Shown: positions 1-8,679, counted from the first letter of the stretch. The stretch: 35,472 nt of DNA from Streptomyces fulvoviolaceus (GCF_000718165.1 NZ_JOEY01000073.1:1-35472), one strand, 5' to 3'. Numbers and translations: made by a program. Notes: a model not told the origin generated them from the sequence alone.

Positions 1-328
1 TGTCGAGCTGCAGCCCGACCGGCCGACCGGCGTCGATGGGTGCCGCCACGTTCTGCCATGCCTTGCGCGGGGAAGTGGTCTCCCCGACCAGCAGCTCAAG
101 CCCGAGCAGGGCGGCCAGGATCCTGGTGAGCTCGAACGGCTTGACCCGGCCTCCCAGGAAGGGGAAACCCATGGCTTTGCTGTCCCAGTAGACGAAGGAC
201 AGCCCGGAGCCGAGCCCGAACAGCATGGGCTCGGACAGGTCGAGTCCCTCATTCCGCAGCAGCACGCCCAGCGCAGTCGTCTCGCAGTGCTGCATACCGC
301 GGACCTCGATGTCCCTCACCATGGCCAT
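1..328 (-). CDS. BtrH N-terminal domain protein (partial, 3' end beyond left edge)
   Basis: About 109 residues of the N-terminus are present; the rest lies outside the window. The translation has the features of the BtrH/DUF4872 family: an early HCETTAL motif containing the probable catalytic Cys, then LSEPMLFGLGSG, FVYWDSK and FLGGR. BtrH is the butirosin-pathway enzyme that transfers an acyl side chain from a carrier protein, and relatives occur in natural-product and uncharacterised loci. I place the start at the ATG at 328, which has a purine-rich GAGAAGGA about 8 nt upstream; a second in-frame ATG at 322 is the alternative. The family call is good, but the substrate cannot be inferred from this fragment. 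Its promoter side abuts recombinase debris, so the upstream region may have been rearranged. Confidence 0.72.
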   Translation of the reverse strand, partial: MAMVRDIEVRGMQHCETTALGVLLRNEGLDLSEPMLFGLGSGLSFVYWDSKAMGFPFLGGRVKPFELTRILAALLGLELLVGETTSPRKAWQNVAAPIDAGRPVGLQLD

Positions 329-487
329 GCCGCTGATCCTTCTCCCTCACCGGACGACAACGCCGCAGATGGGCGTGCCGGACCATCACGTCCCAGGCGT
401 GATCCGCCGGACAGCACACCCAGCCCGGCTCGCCGGAGGAACTCCGGCACTTGTTCACTTTCCGCAGTTCTCGACGCCGCCGACGGC

Positions 488-619
488 AACCTGTTGATCG
501 CCCAGGATGCTGGCGGCTGGGCCTCGGCCGCGATGGTGGATGAGGTCTACGGGCATGTCGGCGTCCACGACCCGGTCTTCGACGCCGCCCTGCGCACGGT
601 CTGGGGTGAGACGAAGTGA
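488..619 (+). pseudogene. C-terminal remnant of a tyrosine recombinase (integrase)
   Basis: The last roughly 43 codons of this frame read as the end of a phage-type integrase. There is an AGGWASAAMVDEVYGHV segment containing the C-terminal box with the nucleophilic Tyr (VYGH), followed by a short tail ending in WGETK. Everything upstream that should encode the core-binding and most of the catalytic domain is missing; the frame before about 488 is low-complexity and not integrase-like. The TGA at 617-619 overlaps the GTG start of the next broken integrase gene (GTGA). This is how multi-recombinase sets in Streptomyces are often coupled. I read it as a 5'-deleted relic left by rearrangement against the BtrH gene. 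The exact left limit is a guess. Confidence 0.55.
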
Positions 620-1905
620 CGGCGCCATGGCTACTGCTGCAGCAGGATGCCCGCACGCGACGGGACCGGCTGGAGGTGCTCACCGCTCTGATCAACGGGC
701 CCGAGTTCGACCCGGCGCTGCGCGGCGGGGTGCTGAAGATCCCGCCGACGCACCCGGTCTATCCGTGGAGCTGCACGGCCGTCGACTGCGAGCGGCCCCG
801 CTGGCGGCGCTACGCGATGTGCTCGGTGCACGCCGAGCAGTGGCAGGAGGCGGAGGCGCGCGGCGCGAGCCGGGCCCAGTTCCTGCAGACCGCGCAGCCG
901 CTGCCGGCCACGGAGATGCCGGAGGCGATGATGTGCCGGATCTGCCCACAACGTCCGGCGCTCAGCCTGCAGCTGGTGCTGTGCTTCCGGCACCGCACCC
1001 GGTGGCTGAGCCACCTGAAGCGGCACCCCGGCGGGGGCGAGGGGAACTTCGAGCGGTGACTGGCCGACCAGCCGTCGCTGCCGGGCTACGGTGAGTGCCG
1101 GGCGGACGTGTGCGACGAACTGGCCGCCTCGCCGCTGGGGTTGTGCGGCGCGCACGAGCGCGGCTGCATCCGGGCCGGGCGTCCGGGCGAGGCGACGCTG
1201 CCGAAGAACTTCTTCGCCACCTTTGAGCGCCGTGGTCGCCCTGTCCCGGTGACCTGCGGGGACGAAGTCGCCTTCCACGCCTGGTGCCGCGCACAGCTTC
1301 CGGTGCACCGCACCGGAACAGTCAACCTGCGCGGGCTGCGGCCCTGCTGCGGGCGGAGTTGCAGTGGGGCATGTATGTCCACGGCTTGCAGCCCGTCGCC
1401 GTGTGGCACCTGACGTGGGTGCAGTCGCTCGCGGACGAGTGCGCCGCGACGTGGCGTCCCTGGCCGGCCTGGAGGCGTCCGTCTTCCGCCGCGCCTACCA
1501 CCAGCGCATGGTGCAGGAGATGCAACAGGCCCTGCGGAAGATCTACTTCACTCCCTCCGACACCCGGGATGCCGGCTACATCGAGACCGAGCGCTTCGGG
1601 GTGCGCTTCCCCCACCGCTCCAGCTACGTCGACCTGACCTGCATCTCCCAGCGGTGGCTGCGCGACCTGTTGTGGGATCACATCGCCGACGTGCTGCGCT
1701 CGCCCACCTGCCCGCGCAGCGCCCAGCCGGTGGACTTCGTGCGCCGCGCCGGCGCCGAACTGTCCGCGTTCTTGGAGGCCGAGGCGCCCGGGGGCGGCCA
1801 CGACCCCACCGTGCTGCGCGGCGAGCCCATCCACCGCTTCGTCGCGGACCTGCGCAACCGCGAACGCCTCGGCCTTACCTTCCGCGGCCAGGCCCGCCTG
1901 GAACG
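616..1905 (+). pseudogene. Second integrase-type gene of a recombinase set, with nonsense and frameshift lesions
   Basis: From the GTG at 616 the frame encodes a Cys-rich N-terminus (CTAVDCERP, CSVHAEQW, CRICPQRP) typical of large Streptomyces site-specific integrases. It stops at TGA 1057-1059, where FER is followed by the expected Trp and then LADQPSLPGYGEC in the same frame, so TGG became TGA. The same frame continues to about 1343. There the continuation LLRAELQWGMYVHG needs a shift of frame, consistent with loss of one C in a CCC run. A further shift near 1440-1452 leads into DVASLAGLEASVFRRAYHQ and on to the WLRDLLWDH and AELSAFLEAEAPGGGHD segments. Recognisable sequence ends near 1900, about half way through the expected protein, so the catalytic domain is gone. 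It cannot make a working recombinase. Confidence 0.75.
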
Positions 1906-2073
1906 ATCAGTACGTATCCGACGCCGTGAAAATGACGGCGTATCCGCCGGCCCGGCCTATGGCCTCCGGTTTTCATGGTCCTCCGTATCAAAAGTCGGTC
2001 TCGACGCCGACTGCCGATCCCCGTGTCGGTCTCGGCGTCCCTCGCCGAGCTCAGTGCTGGCGTCGCCGGCCCC

Positions 2074-2421
2074 CGAATAGGCTGCGGGGCGCTGCAGTTC
2101 CCCGGCCCACCGGACCAGCGCGGCGTCATCGCCGCGGTCGGCGGGTACGGAAGCCATCAGAGCCGGCCGGTTGAGCCAACTGGGGCCGCCGAGCGGGACA
2201 ACTGCCGCATGCATGCCCGCGATGGACTCGCCACGGCTCACCGCGAAACCACGCTCGCGGACGACGGACAGCTCCGCGAACAGCTCCCCCCGGGAGGTGA
2301 CGGTCCGCGAGGTCAGTGCGGGCAGGGCGTCCTCCGGGTAGAGCGCCCGGACCTGCTCGTCGGTCAGCTGCGACAGCAGCAACTTCCCGCCCGCAGTGGC
2401 GTGCGCGGAGGGGGTCTCACC
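2074..2421 (-). pseudogene. IclR-family regulator fragment (effector domain only)
   Basis: About 110 residues match the effector-binding domain of IclR regulators: SAHATAGGKLLLSQLTDEQV, then ALYPEDALPALTSRTVTS, ELSVVRERGFAVSRGE, AGMHAAVVPL and ALMASVPADR. These are the usual markers of the domain in the usual order. The N-terminal winged-helix DNA-binding domain is missing. Sequence upstream of about 2421 in any minus-strand frame is not regulator-like, and the C-terminus runs on without a clear stop. I read it as a relic of a gene lost in the same rearrangements that broke the integrases. The limits are approximate. Confidence 0.7.
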
Positions 2422-3036
2422 GGGCCTGCGCCACGGGTTGCGCACGCAACAGCAGCCGCACGCGCCTTGGCGGGCTTGCGCCTGGCGCATCCTTACGAGG
2501 GTGTGACGGCGCGGTCCGACCACCTGGCCCGAAGCCGTGCCCAATCCGTGCCCGTAAGAGCGGGTGACCACGGTCGACCGCGGCGCGATCCTGCACCCTC
2601 CTGCGCCATGCCAGAGCGCATACGCCCAAGTCAGAAGCTACCCGGCTCCAAAAGCGCCGCGCCCCTTCCCAAGCTGAGAGTGAGACCCCGCCCCGTGCGC
2701 GTTCCTCCGGTCTTCACCGGCGACCCGAGCACCAGCGTCCTACGGCTCGGGAACACGCTCCCCGATGATCTCGGAGATCTCTGCGCCCGGCGACGGACCC
2801 GAGCGAGCGGGCGTCACGTGATCGCCGCGGCCGCGGAGTTGGACTTGCACCAAGGTGATCAGGGCCCCTCGACACGGGCCTTGCCCAGGCGCGTCGCAGT
2901 TGCCGCATGGCGCGTCAGCGACTGCGCACACCTCTCCGTTCCGTCATCAGGCCACTCCTCGTCGGATGTGTGTCCCGACCCCGCCGTGCCTCGCTCCGCT
3001 CGCGCGGCAGCCTTTCTGATGGGCGGTCGGGAGTGG
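2422..3036. other. Intergenic region without a recognisable gene
   Basis: Several open frames cross this 615-nt stretch on both strands, but none has a good ribosome-binding site or a translation I recognise. It lies between the IclR relic and the end of the aldehyde dehydrogenase gene, and is probably decayed coding sequence. No clear terminator hairpin was seen. Confidence 0.5.
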
Positions 3037-4497
3037 TCACCAGGACGTCGCGATGTACTTCGTCTCGGTGTACTCCAGCATGCCCTCGTGGCCGCCCTCG
3101 CGGCCCAGGCCACTCAGCTTGACGCCGCCGAAGGGCGCGCTGGGGTCGGAGACGAGGCCCCGGTTGAGTCCGATCATGCCGGTTTCCAGCGCCTCTGCGA
3201 CCTGCATGCCGGTGGCGAGATCGGCTGTGTACACGTAGGAGACGAGGCCGTACTCGGTTCGGTTGGCATCGGCGATGGCCTCCTCCAGGTCGGTGAAGCG
3301 CACGATCGGCGCGACCGGTCCGAAGATCTCGTCATGCAGCAGGTCGGAGTCGGCGGCGACATGATCGAGCACCGTCGCGGGGTAGAAGTACCCCTCGCGG
3401 TCGGGCACCCGGCCGCCGGTCACGATGTCGGCTCCACGCCCGACGGCGTCGTCGACCAGTGTCTGCACCTTCACCCTCGCTGCCTCGTTCACCAGCGGGC
3501 CGAGCGCCACGCCATCCTCGTAGCCGGGCCCGACCTGCAGCGACGCCATGGCCGCGGCGAAGGCGCTCGCGAACCGGTCGGCCACCGCGTCGTGGACGTA
3601 GAAGCGGTTCGCGGCGGTGCACGCCTCTCCGCCGTTGCGCATCTTGGCGACGATCGCGCCCGCGACCGCCTGGTCGACGTCCGCGTCCTGGAGCACGAGG
3701 AACGGGGCGTTGCCGCCCAGCTCCATGGAGGAACTGAGGACGCGATCGGCTGCCGAGTGCAGCAGCTTGATCCCGACCTCGGTCGACCCGGTGAACGACA
3801 CCTTGCGGACTGCCGGGTTGGCCAGTAGAGAGTCGACGACCTGCCCCGAGCGGTGTGCGGGGAGCACGTTGACGACGCCCGGCGGAATACCGACCTCGGT
3901 GAGCAGCGCGGCCATGGCGAGCGCGGTCAGCGGGGTGTCGCTGGCCGGCTTGAGGACGACCGTGCACCCCACGGCCAGGGCCGGCGCGATCTTGCGTGTC
4001 GCCATCGCCGCCGGATAGTTCCACGGAGTGACGAGTACCGCCACGCCGATCGGTTCGCGCTGGACGATGACGCGATAGTCCCCGCTCGGCGCGGTGTGCA
4101 GGGATCCCGTGAGCCGGACCGCCTCCTCGGAGAACCAGCGGAAGAACTCGGCGGCGTACGCCACCTCCGCCCTCGCGTCGGGCAGCGCCTTGCCGTTCTC
4201 GGCACTGATGAGGAGGGCGAACCACTCCTGCCGCTCCATCATGAGCTCGAATGCCCGGCGCAGAAGGTCGGCGCGCCTGCGGGGAGCGGTGCTCCGCCAG
4301 GTGACAAGCGCCTCCTGCGCCGCGGCGACGGCAGCGGCTCCGTCTGCCGGTGAACCGGAGGCAATGGTGGTGAGAGGTTTCGCGGTGGCGGGATCGATCA
4401 CCTCGATCGTCGCTCGGTCGTCGGCGTCACGCCAGGCGCCGCCGATGAACAGCTGTGTGGGAACGTCCGCGACCACGGACCGGATGTCGTTCGACAC
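3037..4497 (-). CDS. NAD(P)-dependent aldehyde dehydrogenase, succinate-semialdehyde type
   Basis: The 486-residue protein has standard ALDH superfamily length and landmarks: TPWNYP near residue 157 with the oxyanion Asn, VVLKPA near 180, FTGSTEVG near 235, the general-base Glu in SMELGG at about 259, and the catalytic Cys in GGEACTAANR at about 293. It oxidises an aldehyde to the acid in the cytoplasm. The overall look is closest to the GabD/succinate-semialdehyde group, but substrate cannot be fixed from motifs. The GTG at 4497 is chosen because VSNDIRS begins a normal-length protein and GAGAAAG lies 9-10 nt upstream. It is the last gene of the minus-strand catabolic operon, 67 nt after the transketolase C-terminal subunit, so it probably disposes of an aldehyde produced by that pathway. 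Confidence 0.9.
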   Translation of the reverse strand: MSNDIRSVVADVPTQLFIGGAWRDADDRATIEVIDPATAKPLTTIASGSPADGAAAVAAAQEALVTWRSTAPRRRADLLRRAFELMMERQEWFALLISAENGKALPDARAEVAYAAEFFRWFSEEAVRLTGSLHTAPSGDYRVIVQREPIGVAVLVTPWNYPAAMATRKIAPALAVGCTVVLKPASDTPLTALAMAALLTEVGIPPGVVNVLPAHRSGQVVDSLLANPAVRKVSFTGSTEVGIKLLHSAADRVLSSSMELGGNAPFLVLQDADVDQAVAGAIVAKMRNGGEACTAANRFYVHDAVADRFASAFAAAMASLQVGPGYEDGVALGPLVNEAARVKVQTLVDDAVGRGADIVTGGRVPDREGYFYPATVLDHVAADSDLLHDEIFGPVAPIVRFTDLEEAIADANRTEYGLVSYVYTADLATGMQVAEALETGMIGLNRGLVSDPSAPFGGVKLSGLGREGGHEGMLEYTETKYIATSW

Positions 4498-4564
4498 GTG
4501 CGCTCGCTTTCTCGGGGGTACGGCGAGCCGGCGTGGACACGCGCCGACAGGCCGCTGCGGAAGA

Positions 4565-5572
4565 TCAGACCGGGGCGTACTCGCCGGTGGCGACGGGCAG
4601 TTCGGGCACGTCGGGAAGCGGGTCCTCACGGCCGAGTGCGGACCAGGCGGCCGCCACCACGTCGCGTGTGGACAACCCGTACTTGCGGAACAGGTGCGGA
4701 GCCGTCTTGGCCCCTTCGGCGAAGGTGTCCTGCAGCCCGATCCGCCTCAGGGGCCGGCCCAGCCCGGCGGTGGCCAGTGTCTCGGCCACCGCCGAGCCGA
4801 GGCCGCCGATGACCGAGTGGTTCTCGGCCGTGACCACGGCCTGGACGCCTCGGGCCACGTCGAGGACAGTGCCCGCGTCGAACGGCTTGATGACCGGCGT
4901 GTTGACGACGGTGACCGAGACGCCTGCCGCCTCGAGGATCTCGGCGGCGGCCAGCGCCGCGGGGATCATCATTCCGCAGGCGATCACGGCGAGGTCGTCC
5001 CCGCGTGTGAGTACCTGCGCCCTGTCCAGCGACATGCGGTGGTCATCGTCGAAGATGACGGGGATCTCGCCGCGCTTGAGCCGCAGATACACGGGTCCCG
5101 GGATGTCCACGATCTGGCGGACGGCCTCACGGGTCTCCACGGCGTCGGCCACGTCGATCACCGTCATCCCGGGGATCGCGCGCATGATGGCCATGTCCTC
5201 GATGGCCTGGTGGCTCGGCCCGCCGGGGCTGGACACTCCGGGCATGAACCCGACGATGCGGACCGGGAGCTTCGGGTAGGCGACGGAGTTGACGATCTGG
5301 TCGTACGGGCGGCGCGTGGCGAAGACCCCGAAGGTGTGCACGAAGGGGATGTGGCCCTTTCGGGCAAGCGCGCCGGCCATGCTCATCATGTGTGCCTCGG
5401 CCATGCCGCCGTGGATGAACCGCTCGGGGATCTTCTCCTGGAACAGGTCGATCTCGCACTGGCGGGTGAGGTCCCCGGATAGGCACAGGATCTCCTCGCG
5501 CTCCAGTGCCACGTCGACCAGGGCGCTGCCGTAGGGCTTGAGGACGGTGCGGTAGGGCGGTGGCTCAAGCAA
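4565..5572 (-). CDS. Transketolase, C-terminal (pyrimidine-binding) subunit
   Basis: The 335-residue protein is the second half of a split transketolase. It starts with a PYR domain holding the catalytic Glu in HGGMAEAHM (about 59) and a conserved GPSHQ near 118-122, and continues into the transketolase C-terminal domain after about residue 200. Split transketolases pair this chain with a TPP-binding N-terminal chain, which here is the preceding gene. Together they transfer two-carbon ketol units, or in pathway-specific versions act on dedicated ketoses. The start is a TTG at 5572, not an ATG: GGAGG lies six bases before it, and it overlaps the stop of the upstream subunit by 8 nt, which indicates translational coupling. 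Longer upstream starts in this frame give non-homologous sequence. Confidence 0.9.
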   Translation of the reverse strand: MLEPPPYRTVLKPYGSALVDVALEREEILCLSGDLTRQCEIDLFQEKIPERFIHGGMAEAHMMSMAGALARKGHIPFVHTFGVFATRRPYDQIVNSVAYPKLPVRIVGFMPGVSSPGGPSHQAIEDMAIMRAIPGMTVIDVADAVETREAVRQIVDIPGPVYLRLKRGEIPVIFDDDHRMSLDRAQVLTRGDDLAVIACGMMIPAALAAAEILEAAGVSVTVVNTPVIKPFDAGTVLDVARGVQAVVTAENHSVIGGLGSAVAETLATAGLGRPLRRIGLQDTFAEGAKTAPHLFRKYGLSTRDVVAAAWSALGREDPLPDVPELPVATGEYAPV

Positions 5573-6371
5573 GGCGGGCCTCCAGTTCGGAGACGGCGTC
5601 CTGGGCGAGGGGCGCCGGGAGTTTGATGAAGTGCCCGTCCGCGTGCGCCGGGAGGACCTGCAGTCCCTGACGGGTGGAGGTCCGGGCGATAACGACGCTC
5701 GGGCGGTCATGGGTGCCCGCTGACGCGAGTGCCGAGGTCAGCGCGTCGACATCGTGACCGTCCACGTCGTAGGCATCCCAGCCGAAGGCTTCGAACTTGG
5801 CCGCGATCGGGTCGATGGTGGTGATGGAACTGACCGGTCCGTCGACCTGCGAGTCGTTGGCGTCCAGCAGCACGACCAGCCTTCCGAGTCGCTGGTGACC
5901 GGCGAAGAGTGCGGCCTCCCACGTCTGGCCCTCCTCCAGCTCGCCGTCGCTGGCGAGTACGAAGGTCCGGGCGTCGTCGACCCCCTTCAACCGGTTCGAC
6001 AGGGCGAAGCCGACGCCGCCCGAGAGCCCGGTTCCGAGCGATCCGCAGGTGAGGTCGACCGCCGGGGAGCGTTCGGTGCCGATGGCCTCGAGTGAGGAGT
6101 CGTTGAAGCCGTAGGTCGCCAGCAGGTCCTCGTCGAGGAGTCCGGCTTCGGCAGCCGCGGCGAACACGGCGATGATGTAGTGGCCCGGTGAACAGACCAG
6201 CTGGTCCCGGTCGGGCCGGTAGGCGGTCGAATACAGGGTCGAGACCAGCTCGGCCGAGGACAGCACCTGGCCGAGGTATCCGAACCCGTGCGGGGCGACC
6301 ATACGGACCGCTCTGAGCCGAACACTGTCGGCGAAGCGGTTCACATCGGCGCCCGTCGTCACTGCGGGCAT
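5565..6371 (-). CDS. Transketolase, N-terminal (TPP-binding) subunit
   Basis: The 268-residue protein is the first half of a split transketolase. It has GSLGTGLSGGVG near 110-121, and the diphosphate/metal-binding motif SDGELEEGQTWEA near 141 ending in DAND near 170-173. The start at 6371 has an excellent AAGGAGG five bases upstream. The downstream subunit overlaps its stop. A palindrome at 6415-6427 lies about 45 nt upstream, suggesting that this part of the operon has its own regulated promoter as well as read-through from upstream. Dedicated transketolases in catabolic clusters usually process a pathway-specific keto compound rather than serving the pentose phosphate pathway; that is inference here. 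Confidence 0.9.
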   Translation of the reverse strand: MPAVTTGADVNRFADSVRLRAVRMVAPHGFGYLGQVLSSAELVSTLYSTAYRPDRDQLVCSPGHYIIAVFAAAAEAGLLDEDLLATYGFNDSSLEAIGTERSPAVDLTCGSLGTGLSGGVGFALSNRLKGVDDARTFVLASDGELEEGQTWEAALFAGHQRLGRLVVLLDANDSQVDGPVSSITTIDPIAAKFEAFGWDAYDVDGHDVDALTSALASAGTHDRPSVVIARTSTRQGLQVLPAHADGHFIKLPAPLAQDAVSELEARLA

Positions 6372-6414
6372 ACCGTCCTCCTTCTGACTGTGCACAGTTG
6401 TACATAGTGGCTAT

Positions 6415-6427
6415 GTGGCTATGCCAA
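6415..6427. promoter_or_regulatory. Operator-like palindrome upstream of the transketolase genes
   Basis: GTGGCTATGCCAA, an inverted repeat (TGGC-TAT-GCCA) centred at 6421, about 50 nt before the transketolase start. A second left half-site (AGTGGCTATG) sits immediately to its left. On the minus strand TTGGCA inside the palindrome could serve as a -35 element. It matches five other sites in the cluster and is probably bound by the FadR-type regulator at 10393-11220. Confidence 0.65.
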
Positions 6428-6467
6428 AATTCTTCTCATGAGACGGCGATCTCCCGCGGGCGCGGGA

Positions 6468-7352
6468 TCACTGCCCCGACGCCAGATCGGCGTTCTGCGC
6501 CTGCTGCACGTAGAGGGAGAGGAAGTCCTCGTGGCGGAGCCCCACGCCGATGGCGGACTGAATCAGTTGGTGGACCGACGCGCCGACCGGCATCGGAACC
6601 TCCAGCTCGCGCGCCGCCGCCAGACCGAGGTCGAAGTCCTTGCGCAGCAGTTCGGTCGTGAAGGTCGGGGTCCAGTCGAGCTCGACGAGATCCTTGGTGC
6701 GCTTGCGCACCCAGTCCGAGCCCAGGACGGTGCCGCCCAGGAACTCCAGGAACGCCGCACGGTCGGTGCCCCCCTTCTCCGCGAGACTGGTGACCTCGAC
6801 GAGGGCCTGGACCATCATGCCGAGGTACAGGTTGTGGCACAGCTTCACGAGCCGGCTCTGCTCCTCGGCCCCGGCCCATACGGCGACCTTCGCGATCTGC
6901 GACAGGTACGGCTCGACCGCTTCGAACACGTCCGTCGGACCAGAGGCGACGATGCATGCAGCGCCCTCGGCCACGACGTGCGGATTGCCGCTGACCGGGG
7001 CGGCGAGGAATCCGACCCCGGCCTTGGCCGCCTCGGCCCGCACACGTGCCGACGTCTCCGTGGAGACAGTCGAACAGTCGACGATGACGGTCGGCCTGTG
7101 CTGGGCGCCCAGCAGCCCCTTGGGTCCAGCGACGACCTCCTCGAGGTCGCGCGGGGTCGACACCATGACGAAGACGACGTCGGCCGCACCGAGCTCGGCG
7201 ATCTCGCCGACCGCCACGGCCCCCTTCTCCACGAGCGGGGCGGTCTTCGCCCGCGTTCTGTTCCATACGAGGACGTCATTGCCGGCCTCGACAAGGCGGC
7301 CCGCCATGGCGGCGCCCATGCGTCCGGTGCCCAGCCAACCGAGCTTCTTCAT
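6468..7352 (-). CDS. Beta-hydroxyacid dehydrogenase (3-hydroxyisobutyrate / tartronate-semialdehyde reductase family)
   Basis: The 294-residue protein has the length and motif order of the family: an N-terminal Rossmann fold with GTGRMG at residues 8-13, a substrate-binding APVSGN near 118-123, and the catalytic Lys in SRLVKLCHN at about 170. Members interconvert a beta-hydroxy acid and a semialdehyde using NAD(P). The usual substrate motif DAPVSGG is varied here to AAPVSGN, so the acid may not be a standard one. The ATG at 7352 begins directly with MKKLGWLGTG, and AAGGGA lies upstream. It lies 40 nt after the tautomerase gene and 96 nt before the transketolase pair in the same operon. Its product or substrate semialdehyde could connect with the aldehyde dehydrogenase. 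Confidence 0.88.
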   Translation of the reverse strand: MKKLGWLGTGRMGAAMAGRLVEAGNDVLVWNRTRAKTAPLVEKGAVAVGEIAELGAADVVFVMVSTPRDLEEVVAGPKGLLGAQHRPTVIVDCSTVSTETSARVRAEAAKAGVGFLAAPVSGNPHVVAEGAACIVASGPTDVFEAVEPYLSQIAKVAVWAGAEEQSRLVKLCHNLYLGMMVQALVEVTSLAEKGGTDRAAFLEFLGGTVLGSDWVRKRTKDLVELDWTPTFTTELLRKDFDLGLAAARELEVPMPVGASVHQLIQSAIGVGLRHEDFLSLYVQQAQNADLASGQ

Positions 7353-7392
7353 GTCCAGTGGTTCCCTTGCTCAGACTGCGATGGTGAGTGAG

Positions 7393-7623
7393 TCAGTCGG
7401 TGAGACGAGCCCGATACCCGGAGGGCGTCTTGTCGGCGTACCGCTCCGCGAACGTCCGGCCGCCCTTCATCTTCTCGGTCCACTTCGCTTCGATGATCTG
7501 CACCGTGACGGCGTCCGGCGGACAGTCCAGGTGCTTCACCAGCGCGTCGGTGACGTCGACCATCATGTTCTTCTTCTGCTCGTCGGTACGGCCCTCGGCC
7601 ATGTAGACATGCACTTCCGGCAT
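7393..7623 (-). CDS. 4-oxalocrotonate tautomerase family protein
   Basis: This small 76-residue protein begins MPEVHVYMAEGRTDEQK. Pro immediately follows the initiator Met, as required for the N-terminal proline general base of this superfamily once Met is removed. The length fits the 4-OT subfamily of short beta-alpha-beta subunits (about 60-80 residues) that assemble into multimers. Members catalyse keto-enol tautomerisation, dehalogenation or decarboxylation. GGAGGG lies about 6 nt before the ATG. It is between the crotonase-fold gene and the hydroxyacid dehydrogenase gene, so a role in isomerising an enol or diketone intermediate of the same pathway is likely. Confidence 0.88.
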   Translation of the reverse strand: MPEVHVYMAEGRTDEQKKNMMVDVTDALVKHLDCPPDAVTVQIIEAKWTEKMKGGRTFAERYADKTPSGYRARLTD

Positions 7624-7719
7624 GGCGGTCCCTCCACGGGTGTTCGTTGCCGTCGCGAGCGGCTGTCGGCGGCGTCCTGGCGACCGTGCTCGCCGCCGGG
7701 GTGACGATCGCCGCGGCGA

Positions 7720-8580
7720 TCACTTGTCGAAGTTGTTGCGCCTGCCCTGGCGAACGTAGTCCACCGTCGATCCGATGGCTTCCCGGCCGTGGATGGACCT
7801 CTGCTTGGACACGTGACCGAACATCTGGATGCCGAAGCCGCCGTCCAGGTCGTCGACGATGCGCTTCTTCCAGGGACGCCGGACGATCTGGGTGGTCAGC
7901 CGACGGGTGATCCGCGGCTGGCTCATGATGTGGTCGGCGATGGTCAGCGCCCGCTCCAGCAGAGCGTCCCGCGGCAGGACCTCGTTGACCATCCCCCACT
8001 CCAGCGCCTTCTCTGCGGTGATCGCCTCGCCGGTCAGCAGCGCGTACGCGGCCCGCTTGACACCGAGCAGCTCCTGGAAGCAGCTGTGGATGCCGTCGGC
8101 GGGAACGGATCCGATGTCGTAGTGGAGGTCGAAGAGGGTCGCCTCCTCCGCACACAGGGTGATGTCGCACATCAGTGCGATCTCGGTGTGGAAGCCGGGG
8201 CCGTTCAGGATGCCGATCGTCGGGATCTCCAGGTCGTTGACCAGGGAGCTCACGTTGATACGGCCGTCCTTGTAGGCGTACTCGTACGCCCAGTACGGCA
8301 TGTCCGCGTCCTCGAGCTCGAAGCCCGCGGGATCGGACTCCATCATGAAGTCCGGCCCCGAGCCGCTCAGGACGAGGATTTCGTTCTCCGGGTCCGCGCC
8401 GATGGTCTTCAGCATCTGACCGAGGGCGCGGTGATTCTGCACGCTCAGCTGGATGGAGCCACCGAGCGTGTGGGCCCGGGCGACGATGACGCCATCCTTG
8501 CGCTCCAGCTTGAAGAAGTCCGCGAACGTCTCGCGGTAGTCGTCGAACTTCGGTGCAGGGATGAACTCTTGCAACGACAT
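7720..8580 (-). CDS. Crotonase-fold hydrolase resembling 6-oxocamphor hydrolase (C-C bond cleaving beta-diketone hydrolase)
   Basis: The 286-residue protein has the crotonase fold: an oxyanion loop around LSGSGPDFMMESD and the second loop NGPGFHTEIALMCD. Unlike ordinary enoyl-CoA hydratases it keeps residues that align by eye with the catalytic set of Rhodococcus 6-oxocamphor hydrolase, namely His at about 131 (FHTEI), His at about 153 (DLHYDIGSVP) and Asp at about 162 (PADGIH). In 6-oxocamphor hydrolase these are His122, His145 and Asp154, and they carry out a retro-Claisen cleavage of a cyclic beta-diketone without CoA. The same activity class is therefore the best guess; the substrate is unknown. 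It appears to be the first gene of the minus-strand operon, with an operator-like palindrome about 90 nt upstream. No CoA ligase is seen nearby, which fits a CoA-independent reaction. Confidence 0.8.
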   Translation of the reverse strand: MSLQEFIPAPKFDDYRETFADFFKLERKDGVIVARAHTLGGSIQLSVQNHRALGQMLKTIGADPENEILVLSGSGPDFMMESDPAGFELEDADMPYWAYEYAYKDGRINVSSLVNDLEIPTIGILNGPGFHTEIALMCDITLCAEEATLFDLHYDIGSVPADGIHSCFQELLGVKRAAYALLTGEAITAEKALEWGMVNEVLPRDALLERALTIADHIMSQPRITRRLTTQIVRRPWKKRIVDDLDGGFGIQMFGHVSKQRSIHGREAIGSTVDYVRQGRRNNFDK

Positions 8581-8666
8581 GGGACCTCGTCTCCACGTGG
8601 CGATCTGCGTGTCGCCACCCGCCGGACGGCCTGCCCGCCTTCGGCGACGATCCGGAAAGTGGCCAA

Positions 8667-8679
8667 TTGGCTATGCCAA
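8667..8679. promoter_or_regulatory. Operator-like palindrome upstream of the crotonase-fold gene
   Basis: TTGGCTATGCCAA is a perfect inverted repeat about the central A at 8673, with flanking AT-rich bases. It lies in the divergent promoter region, about 90 nt from the minus-strand operon start. It is the best copy of the six-site family and has the layout of FadR/PdhR-type GntR operators (TGGN5CCA). Confidence 0.72.

Noticed and set aside
2740..2931. Small minus-strand frame of 63 codons
   Set aside because: No ribosome-binding site, no recognised similarity.
1975..3828. Very long plus-strand open frame (617 codons)
   Set aside because: It lies opposite the IclR relic and the aldehyde dehydrogenase, has no family resemblance, and is the usual antisense frame of GC-rich coding DNA.
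4094..5482. Long plus-strand open frame
   Set aside because: Antisense to the aldehyde dehydrogenase and transketolase genes; low-complexity translation and no start signal.
6438..7391. 317-codon plus-strand frame
   Set aside because: Antisense to the hydroxyacid dehydrogenase gene.
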